A DNA stretch of 64,000 nucleotides from Paulinella micropora (taxonomy: Eukaryota > Cercozoa > Imbricatea > Euglyphida > Paulinellidae), in assembly GCA_019918135.1 (NCBI GenBank), contig WBZZ01006832.1:29391-93390 (forward strand). The letters are read 5' to 3'. This document shows, one piece after another, positions 56,791-64,000 of the stretch. Within the stretch, counting starts at the first letter, position 1. Every line of letters starts with the position of its first letter. Both the position numbers and the translations under genes were made by a program. The notes beneath the pieces were generated by a model. The model did no database searches. It was given only the letters and a program-made list of their open reading frames with translations, and was not told the DNA's origin.

Positions 56791-58547
56791 TTAGGTCAGC
56801 ACAAGTTCCGCGCAGTGCGGGAGCAGAGCCCGCAACGTCGACAGCGCAGGAACGAGGGGCTCGGGAAAGAGGCTGTGGGGTAGGCTCAAGAACCGCAAAT
56901 TTCGTAACGCGGGAGGACCTCGTGCAGCAAGCGCCGGCTGTCCTGACCACAAGGCGAGGAGATTGTTAGTTCGCGCAGCCCGCGCGTCATGGTCAGCACC
57001 CTGCACACTTGCGACAACTGTAGTACACCTTCTTGCTCCACCACGATTGCAGTTAGGCCGGTTAATACAGTCAACCGGCTCAGCTGGCTCCAAACATCAT
57101 CCTCGGTTTGTCGCGACAACGAGTGCGACCCCGGGGCGCAGAGGACGAGCCCGTTACTTCTTACGATCTCCAGCCGCCGTAGCTTGGGACAATCGACCAC
57201 TACTGGAGCGTGGTCGTCAGAAATGCAGAATCGCAGAGATAACTCCTCCAGCGTCTGCGGCAGCGTTAGCCTGGTCCCAACCCTACAAAACCCCAGCTCT
57301 AGCCTACGGAGTTTGGTAGCCGACTCTATGATGGACAGCGGTCTCCCACAATGTTCTAACTTCAATTCCGTTAGTTTCGAGATTTGCCGCTGGATCACGG
57401 TCAGCTCGTCACGGGTGACAACATTATTAAGCTCCAGCGCCGTACAATTGGGCGCGGAGAATTCCCCGAGCCAGCCTAAGCTTGCTGGGGTCAAGCTTGC
57501 TAAACCCAAGGCTCGCAAGCTCGGCCAGTCAGTGGGCAGTCCGTTGCTCGGCGCGCAAGGCAGGCGCAGGCTCTCCAAGCGTTTCGCAATTTCGGCCGGT
57601 CGTGCCCAGCTCCAGTCGTACTGCTCTGGGCCTAGGACCCGTATGTCCAGATGTCGCAAACGACGCAGATTGTCCAAAAAGCCGCTGTCGGTTAGAGGAG
57701 ACCTGCTTTTCAGGACGAGCGAGGTTAAGGTCCCGGGGAAGGCCAGGGCGCCCCCCCATAATTGAAACCCGAGCAGACTGAGCTTGCGGAGGTGATTACA
57801 GCCAGCCAGCAGCTTCGTGAGTAAGCTAGGCACCAATTGGGGGGTATCTGAAAAATCCAGAGTCAACTCTTCTAGGCGCGGAGCCCACGTACTGATTGGC
57901 GCCACGGGCGCGCTTACCTTTAGCTCTGGGTCGATCAGGACATCGATTGGGTTGGGCTGGAAAACCGACCTACTTGCCAAGTGCAGGCTGCGGAGCTCTT
58001 GCCCAAAGCCAGCCAGACGCCTAATAACGGCCAGGTCATCAGGGGCGCACCTTAGCTCTTGCAGTGACTTGGCGTTCCGTAAGTTGGATAACTGCTGCGA
58101 GCTTGCCCCCGCAGCATCAAAAATCGTGAGCTTTTGTACGCCCTGCAAGTGCGCTAGAATGCTCGCGCAGTCCCGCCGCACGCCGACCTCGCGCAACCAC
58201 AAACCCCGTAGAGAACTGGCGCTTTCGAAGGCAATCTTGGGCAGGATAGCTTTCCAACTAGACCGACCTAAAGCGGATGGTTCTTCCCTGGCCTGCAGCA
58301 AGTCGTAGATGGACTGCAGATTTCGCACCGCTGCCTGAACCCGCTTGTTAGTACAACCCAAAACACCCAAAGCCCAGCGTGCGTTAGGGTCTGCTAAAAG
58401 GATGATGAGCTCCAAGAGTTCTGGTATCTCGACGACCTTCAGAAAAAGTTCCGCAGCCTGCGAAGCAGGCTGAACAGAGGTTCGCTGTCGTTTGCTAGCC
58501 TCGCGCCCAGCTTCTGGGCAGCGGTGTCGGTGCATAAACTGTGGCAC
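56791..58547 (-). CDS. F-box-like/leucine-rich repeat protein, about 585 aa
   Basis: ATG 58547 (MPQFMHRHRCPE). An F-box-like helix set lies near residues 35-75 (VVEIPELLELIILLADPNARW, CTNKRVQAAVRN). A long series of leucine-rich repeats follows, with units such as LRSLHLASRSVF, LEELTLDFSDTP, LRKLSLLGFQLW, LRRLELGFCRVG and LEELSLRFCI. The original frame stops at 56886, but one frame away the repeat pattern goes on (LRNLRFLSLPHSLFPEPL) to 56791, so a one-base shift near 56905 is likely. F-box/LRR proteins select substrates for SCF ubiquitin ligases; a viral one would target host factors. The shared upstream element copy 2 precedes it. Confidence 0.65.
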
Positions 58548-58646
58548 GCACTCCCCCGAGAAAAAAAAAGATCACACAACCAACAATTGGGTTCTTTTTG
58601 TTTTTTTCCTTCTTTTTCTTTTTTTAGGTACAACGGCTGTCAAACC

Positions 58647-58702
58647 GGTGTTGTAGGCCTTTTTTTTTTCGGCAGGACTGCGCCCTCCGGGAATGGAGAG
58701 TG
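58647..58702. promoter_or_regulatory. Shared upstream element, copy 2
   Basis: GTTGTAGGCCTTTTTTTTTT, GGCAGGACTGCGCCCTCCGG and GGAATGGAGAGTGG, matching copy 1. About 100-155 nt upstream of the F-box/LRR gene start. Confidence 0.65.
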
Positions 58703-58789
58703 GCAAATGGTGGGGGGGGGGGGGCTCACCCACCGCCAGCGTCCCCCCCCCCCGCGCCTTTTTCTTTCTCTGTAAGCTTCTCTGGGTTT

Positions 58790-60088
58790 TCAATCCAAGC
58801 TGAGTTTTATTTTAAATATATAATCTTCCACGTGTTCCCGGAACTTGTCGTCGCCCGTGTACAAACGACTTACCCTCGCGGTCTGCAGGTCCAAGCGCAG
58901 CCTTTGGCGCTCTTGGCCGGAAGGCATGCGCAGCAGCCCGTAGTGCCGGCCCGTGTTGTGGTGGTAATGCAAAAAGTGAAATATTAGGTACAACTCGGAC
59001 GGGTCCAGGACCTGCAAGCCGAAAGGAAATCCGGCGTACACCTCTTGCAGCAGCCCGCCCGTCGCAGAGTCCCGATCATAGCCCAGGAGGTGTTTACAGG
59101 CATTGTCTGAAACGAGCATGGCCCTTAGCAAGGTGTACCTGAAGCTACGCCTTGCAGCGGACTGTTCGGGGCCGAACCAAGACCTGAGCAGCCATTTCAG
59201 GCCATGCCCGACGGTGCGCTGCGCTATCTCGCGCGACGACACAATCGTGGTGACCAGGCGTCCGCAGTCCTCGAAGTCCTCGTCATGGTCCAGGGCTACG
59301 ACCAGAACGCTGTAACCTCGGTTGTCACAGAAGTTAGGATCCGCCCCACGGCCTAGGGCCCAGGCCACGTGCTCGGCCGGACCGCTACGGGCCAGCCGCA
59401 GCAGCAGCGTTGTGTTGTTTTCGCTCGTAAAGGGGGCGTCAACATGGACCCCCCATGTGTCTAGCACCGCGCTGACAATCTGGCTCGACGTGCCAAACCT
59501 GGCAAGTGCCCCCCAGGTATACCGGTTATGCAGGACCGGGCGCAGGCGATGGACCTCTTTTCGCAGCTCAAAGTCGCTGGCTAGTACTGTCGAAATCAGC
59601 GCGTGCAATGCCCGGAGGTGCCTCCCCCTGACCTCGTCATAGCACAACGGGTCCTGAGACTGCGTGACCATTTCGGCTAGTTTGGGATAAAGCTTGCCGG
59701 TTCTGGCCTCTTCCGGTGCCGTCCTGATTAGCTCGAGCACTTTTTGGAACTCGACTTTCTCTCGGTCCAGCCTCTGCTCTATTAGCCACCGGTGGTATTC
59801 TTTTTCTTGGTCTAAAAGCACTTGCAATTGCTGCCGCTGTCGTGCGAGCCTGCTCTTGGCCGCGGTGTTGCCGCTGTCCCCGATGTTGGCGTGGTCCTTC
59901 AGGCCGCGCTCGAAAGCTATGAGCGCCTTTGAAATAGCCGGCAACGCACGTTCGATCTTGCCTTCGTTGCCCGGCGTGAGGTCCAGTTCGCCTAACGCCG
60001 GCGTCTCCACGTTCAGCACGTACGTCCGGCCATCGATTTCGTACTCGCACGATTGGTTGACGTACCGCTCGTCGTCGGTCCATTGCAT
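58790..60088 (-). CDS. Ankyrin-repeat protein with coiled-coil region, 432 aa
   Basis: ATG 60088 (MQWTDDERYVNQSC); the open frame upstream is antisense to the terminase. An N-terminal beta-rich 60 residues is followed by a coiled-coil stretch (RLARQRQQLQVLLDQEKEYHR and EQRLDREKVEFQKVLEL). Ankyrin units around residues 210-270 read ENNTTLLLRLARSGPAEHVAWALGRGADPNF and NRGYSVLVVALDHDEDFEDC. The C-terminal 120 residues (YLIFHFLHYHHNTGRHYG) are unfamiliar. Probably a protein-binding adaptor. Divergent from the terminase with 310 nt between starts. Uninterrupted. Confidence 0.6.
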   Translation of the reverse strand: MQWTDDERYVNQSCEYEIDGRTYVLNVETPALGELDLTPGNEGKIERALPAISKALIAFERGLKDHANIGDSGNTAAKSRLARQRQQLQVLLDQEKEYHRWLIEQRLDREKVEFQKVLELIRTAPEEARTGKLYPKLAEMVTQSQDPLCYDEVRGRHLRALHALISTVLASDFELRKEVHRLRPVLHNRYTWGALARFGTSSQIVSAVLDTWGVHVDAPFTSENNTTLLLRLARSGPAEHVAWALGRGADPNFCDNRGYSVLVVALDHDEDFEDCGRLVTTIVSSREIAQRTVGHGLKWLLRSWFGPEQSAARRSFRYTLLRAMLVSDNACKHLLGYDRDSATGGLLQEVYAGFPFGLQVLDPSELYLIFHFLHYHHNTGRHYGLLRMPSGQERQRLRLDLQTARVSRLYTGDDKFREHVEDYIFKIKLSLD

Positions 60089-60398
60089 GGCCGCCAGCAA
60101 AAAAAAAGGATCCGGTGCTTTTTTGTTGTTGGTTTTGTACGTGAAATGGGAGGAGGGGAAACAAGAGAGCGGTTTTCTGTTTATTGTTTTTCTTCTTTTG
60201 GATGCCAGCACACCACACCAGGGGGAAAGGAGGGGGCAGTTTCCCCCCCGGACCAAAAAGCCTGCTCCCCCCCACGCTCCTCCTCTCCGTCTCGCACGTT
60301 GAAATGTTCCCGCTGATTTTTTTGTTTTTTCAGAATTCTTGGTTGTTTTGCCCCCCCCCCCCCTTGGCCACCAAATTTCCGCACTCCCCTCCATTGCA
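60089..60398. other. Divergent region upstream of the terminase
   Basis: 310 nt with A/T-rich sequence on the ankyrin-gene side and a C12 run at 60352-60363 shortly before the terminase start. Likely contains both promoters. Confidence 0.5.
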
Positions 60399-62427
60399 AT
60401 GCAGCCCGCGACCGCGGACGCTGCGGTTGAGAGCCTGCGCGCCGTGTGGAACCTGCGGCGCCAGAGCCAGCCCGCCGCGCGCGAGGCCACCGTACCGCCT
60501 TTGCTGGCGGCGCCGTCCAACGGGCTGCTGGGCGTCGTGGCCCTGTGCGTGCGCTCTTGTGCCGAGCTGCTGGAACGGGAGCAGAGCGAGCAGCACGAAA
60601 AACGGCGCCTGCGCAGCGTCCTGGACGCGGCCGCGGATCCGTTCGTGATTTCCTCGGGCAGCGACGGCGCGCGCCGCTGGGCCGCCATGCAGCGCGCGCT
60701 CGACTCGCTGCTCACCGACGGCTCCAAGCGCTCGCTCGACCAGACGCGCTTCCACGACGCCATGCTCGTCTCCTGCGCGCAGCTCGTCATGGGCAAGCAC
60801 AACCTCGAGGCCGAGCGAGACTCCATGCTCGCGCAGCTCCAACGAGACCAGCTCCCATTTTCGACTCTCATCATGTGCCCTCGCCGCTGGGGCAAGTCGA
60901 CCAGCGTCTCAATGTTCTGCGCTTCTCTTCTGTTTACCACTCCAAGAGTTCGACTTTTGATCATGGCCACCCAGCGCAAATCAGCATCACTGCTAATGAA
61001 GAGCACCCTCCACTACTTCACGCAGTTCGAGGGCGGCTCGGCGCGCATTGCCGAGAATAATGCTTTCAAATTTACGGTTAAGTCCTCCGACTTTGCAGGC
61101 TCGCGCGCCGAGGCGCTGCGCACCGGCGCCGTCAGCTGCGTCACGGCCTGTGCCCCGACTCCGAACAGCCTTAGAGGAGAAAGCGCGAACCTCGTGTTGA
61201 TCGACGAGGCCGCCTTTGTGCCCGTCGCCACGCTGAGCGTGCTGGCTCCACTCCTTTCGGTTGAGAAAACGTCGCTTATTTGTATCTCGACGCCGGCAGG
61301 CCACGACAATTACTATTCAAAGCTGTTCGAGAGGCCCAAGGACGCGGACGACGACCCGCTGGACCAGGCGTTCCTCCGGTTCCACGTCGATCTGCTGTGC
61401 GACGCGTGCCGCGAAGCTGGCACGATCCGGACTTGTAATCACAATGCACACCTGATGCCGTCTTGGCTAGCGGGGGGCAAACGACGAGCCGAGACTCTCA
61501 TCAACAGTGACCACATGTATGCCCAAGAGCTCATGGGCAGCATCGTCAAGAATTCAGGGGGGCTGTTTTCGGGCGCGGCAGTCTCACGCTTTCTGGCGGG
61601 AGTGTTAAATCCAGAGCTAGAGCTGGAAAAGCTCAACTCGAAGCGCCTCGCGGTCGGGGCGTTTGCGCCCCCCAACAGCTCGCGAAGCTCGCGGCAGCGC
61701 GAGAAGCAGCCGTCGCAGCGGTTAAGAGTGCGGGCGAGCGCCTGAGCTTCCGGTCGAGACCGACAGTCTACGTGTTTGTGGATCCCGCGGGCGGCGGTGC
61801 GTCGGAGACGGCTGCTATTGCTATTGTGCACTCGGAAGAAGGCAAAATAGTTGTGGTTGGCCTGTGTTCCTTGGCCAAAACGCCGGCCGGGGACGAAATT
61901 GAAAAAGGGCTGCCGTCGTTCTTCCGCGAACTGCAGGACCACCCGGACCTAGAGGAATGTCATCTTGTCGTAGGTAAATCTCTTTGGTGTAATTGCAGAC
62001 GATGTTTGCGTGCTCTATTTTGTTTCTAGGGATCGAAAACAACTATGGAGGTCAAACTCTGGTTCGACTTCTCTTGGAGCGCTACGTAGCCCCCGTGCTT
62101 GCAAGCTGGACAGAGTGGCGAGATCCTCTTCAAGAATCGAAAGAGACTCTGCAAAAAATTGGCCTGTATACAAACAGAAACTGTCAGACCACGGGATGCC
62201 ATTTATTACAAGACTTCTTACGACGAAACCTTCTGACGATAGCACAAAATTACGTTTCGGTAGGCAGGAAATCTAAGCTAGACATGCTAAAATCGTTTGA
62301 AGAACAGCTTCTTAATGTGCGCCTAGACCAAGCTGGAGGGATTTCAGGGAAAACAACACAGGGAAATCAAGATGATTTGGCTATGTCACTTATTCTCTGT
62401 CTGTACTGGTGCCACGTGTCGACCTAG
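60399..62427 (+). CDS. terL: Terminase large subunit (herpesvirus/tailed-phage type), intron-containing
   Basis: This is the motor and nuclease that packages genomic DNA into capsids. From ATG 60399 it shows Walker A CPRRWGKST (about residue 160), a Walker B NLVLIDEAAF (about 265) and motif III SLICISTPAG (about 292). The RNase-H-like nuclease has its three acidic sites: VFVDPAGGG (about 460), IENNY (about 526) and GNQDDLAMSL (about 637). Spacing and order match herpesvirus UL15-type TerL; size (about 657 aa) is near the usual 650-750. The nuclease is split by a 56-nt intron (61974-62029). A further one-base shift lies at the C6 run 61668-61673, between ATPase and nuclease. It is the only packaging gene in the window and the strongest marker of a virus. 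Confidence 0.9.
61974..62029 (+). other. 56-nt GT-AG intron in the terminase nuclease domain
   Basis: Donor G|GTAAAT and acceptor TTTTGTTTCTAG|G. Splicing joins CATCTTGTCGTAG to GGATCGAAAAC, giving LVVGIENNY across the junction, which restores the second acidic site of the nuclease. Without splicing the frame ends at 62027-62029. Confidence 0.85.
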
Positions 62428-62568
62428 AGGCGTTTTTTGTTAATTTATTTTTACATTAAAAAAAGATGAGAAATACAACCAAGAAAGGAAAAAAGCCAGA
62501 AAGTCAGGGGTTTAGCGCAAAAAAGAATTTTCGAAACTTACAGTACTAAGACCACACAGTCGCGCAGC

Positions 62569-62690
62569 GGATTGAAATCTTGATTCTGAAAACTCAGAGA
62601 TTCCTACAGAGAGTGGAAGGGCAACACGTGGACATTCTCCAGAGGCCCCCAATCGAAGCAAAACACTAACTGTCTGTTGCTGCCTGGGGG
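62569..62690. repeat. Dispersed repeat, copy 2
   Basis: Matches 42068-42155 (GATTCTGAAAACTCAGAGATTC, TACAGAGAG, CTCCAGAGGCCCC). It lies between the convergent 3' ends of the terminase and the 206-aa membrane protein. Confidence 0.65.
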
Positions 62691-62703
62691 GGGGGGGGGG
62701 TGG

Positions 62704-63324
62704 CTAGATACTTTGCACCAGCTCGAAATGACGCAGGCCGGCTTGTCGTGTTGGTACAACGGCCAGCGCCAAAACTAGTGCCAGCACAACCAGTATCACC
62801 ACCGTTGCCAATAAGCGGGCAGAGTATTGAAAGTCGCTATAATGGTCCAGCCAGTCAGCCTTACTGAGCACTAGAGAAAAGAAGAAAATTGCCAACACAA
62901 AAATGAAAAACGCCAAGAAAAAGATCGCCACCTCGTCCCCGCGTCTTACAAATTGTAGCCCGTCGATTTCGAAGCTTATTGGGTGACTGAGCTCTTGCCC
63001 TGGAGTGCATTTCATTTTTCTCTGCGCCTTGAGACTAATTACGTTGTTTGGGTCGCTGTGCTTGTAGACGATGTCTACCTCGTCGACATGACCCAACCGT
63101 TGTCTAGTGACAGAGGTTAGCCAGTAATGCTGGCCGTGCTGTTGGTTGCGCGGTTTGAGGTGTACAAAGGTCTTCCATTGTTTGTTGCAAGGCAGGGTTA
63201 AGTTGCAACTGAGGACCTGGTTGCTGTCCTGGCACTGCATGGCCAGCGCGCTAGCAGCCAGCCACCACCACCGATTTAAAGTCTTGGTTGACAATTTGTG
63301 GCAACGGCCAGATTTTGAAAACAA
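62704..63324 (-). CDS. Signal-ectodomain-two-TM protein, 206 aa
   Basis: The frame opens at a TTG (63324) and the only in-frame ATG falls after the signal-like WWWLAASALAMQC, so a short upstream exon or an alternative start is likely. The ectodomain of about 110 residues has Cys pairs (CQDSNQVLSC, LPCNK) and an NLT sequon. TM1 is VAIFFLAFFIFVLAIFFFSLVL and TM2 LLATVVILVVLALVLALAVV. Same layout as the proteins at 6.4 and 55.8 kb; candidate envelope protein. Convergent with the terminase. Confidence 0.55.
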   Translation of the reverse strand: MFSKSGRCHKLSTKTLNRWWWLAASALAMQCQDSNQVLSCNLTLPCNKQWKTFVHLKPRNQQHGQHYWLTSVTRQRLGHVDEVDIVYKHSDPNNVISLKAQRKMKCTPGQELSHPISFEIDGLQFVRRGDEVAIFFLAFFIFVLAIFFFSLVLSKADWLDHYSDFQYSARLLATVVILVVLALVLALAVVPTRQAGLRHFELVQSI

Positions 63325-64000
63325 AGAATTCAGTGTCGGTCGACGGGCCGGTGGGGGGATTTGGTGTACAGTGTGGAGAGGGACGCTTTTTTACCCTTGA
63401 TATATCAGTTTTCCGCCGAATCCCACGGCGTTCAAGGGCCGGATCTTTCCATCATTTTTTGTTAAGGGGACAATCCGCTCTCCGGCCCCCCCCCCGCACA
63501 CCTCCGATCCTTCCTTCCCTCCCCCCGGCCCGCCGCTTTTTTTTGCGTCGTACTAAACATTTTGGTGAGAACGAACATCTGTTGCTGTCTCTCGCCGCGA
63601 CAGAGACGTTCGGCCCCCCCCCCCGTTGCCATTTCTGTTTTCTCGCGGTCTTCCTGGCGGCCCCCCCCCGAATTGTTGGGAATGTACACGCGGGCGCACC
63701 AAGCCGGGGTGAGAAGGCTGTGTTGGCGATGGACAGTGTGCGCCTTTAATTTGCGGGCAACGGCCCCCCCCTCCCCCGGATTTGATAACGACGGCAAGAA
63801 AATAAGGTGTGAGAGAGGGGGTGGAAGTGCTAAAAAAAACAAAGCCAAGGCCCTCCCCTTTCCAAGCCCCCGCGCGCCCTTTCCCCCCCCTTCCCCCTCC
63901 CAAAGATTTTTGATGAGATAGATGGTCTCCCTTGCTTTAATATAACTTTGTTGTTTTATTATTAGGTTATGTTGAGGCTAGGAACGAGTCATCGTTCGCG
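63325..64000. other. Pyrimidine-rich region to window end
   Basis: C8-C10 runs near 63486, 63617, 63661 and 63763, with CT-rich sequence and an A/T-rich end with TTTATTATTAGG (63955-63966). No frame here looks like protein. A gene could start at the ATG near 63969 and continue beyond the window. Confidence 0.45.

Noticed and set aside
60089-61006. N-terminal extension of the ankyrin gene antisense to the terminase
   Set aside because: The region overlaps the Walker A coding sequence of the terminase; the ankyrin protein has a good ATG at 60088.
27-64000. Numerous Arg/Ala/Pro-rich open frames of 60-300 codons antisense or out of frame to the genes listed
   Set aside because: They result from GC-rich codon composition; they lack domains, start inside genes and mirror the conserved frame on the other strand.
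1-64000. tRNA or rRNA genes
   Set aside because: I saw no cloverleaf with conserved GGTTCRANNCC-type arms and no rRNA-like stretch; a covariance scan would be needed to exclude them fully.

Overview
The window looks like part of the genome of a large eukaryotic double-stranded DNA virus, or a virus-derived segment in a protist genome. The best evidence is at 60.4-62.4 kb: a complete herpesvirus/tailed-phage type terminase large subunit, with a Walker ATPase followed by an RNase-H-fold nuclease. The nuclease half is interrupted by a clean 56-nt GT-AG intron. A herpes-type terminase together with introns, protein kinases, a cyclin, a ubiquitin protease, a SNF2 helicase, ankyrin/F-box/LRR proteins and many glycan enzymes fits a mirusvirus-like (Duplodnaviria-related) virus of a unicellular eukaryote best. 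No capsid protein or polymerase lies in the window, so this placement is inference.

Layout. 0-11 kb: three protein kinase-like genes (one broken), a SNF2-type helicase split by an 8-bp duplication, a small membrane protein and a ubiquitin-specific protease. 11-19.6 kb: a small coiled-coil protein, an unknown protein, a large isochorismatase-like protein lacking its nucleophile, three multi-pass membrane proteins (two clearly related) and an ankyrin-like protein. 19.7-21.55 kb: a tandem array of about 286-bp palindromic repeats. 21.6-32.3 kb: unknown genes, a methyltransferase-like protein, an acidic Cys-motif protein, a bestrophin-like channel and a fourth kinase-like gene. 32.6-37.1 kb: a divergent pair of large secreted WGDG/DUF285 surface proteins. 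37.5-40.6 kb: a MYND zinc-finger gene, a possible cysteine protease and a decayed MYND copy. 40.8-42.0 kb: satellites. 42.4-50.7 kb: glycan genes (GT31, GT25, GH105, a large toroid-like membrane protein), with two further palindromic arrays at 43.8-45.4 and 50.8-51.8 kb. 52-64 kb: secreted/membrane proteins, a cyclin, a GT34 glycosyltransferase, F-box/LRR and ankyrin proteins and the terminase.

The genes suggest two themes. One is control of the host cell: kinases, cyclin, ubiquitin protease, F-box and ankyrin proteins. The other is building, trimming or displaying surface glycans: GT31, GT25, GT34, GH105, the toroid-like protein and the WGDG surface proteins.

Caveat: many genes are interrupted by single-base shifts, often in homopolymers, and rarely by nonsense substitutions. 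This looks more like uncorrected read errors than old decay, but decay cannot be excluded. Where a gene is given as one span across such a shift, the joining is my inference. Long G/C homopolymers are common between genes.
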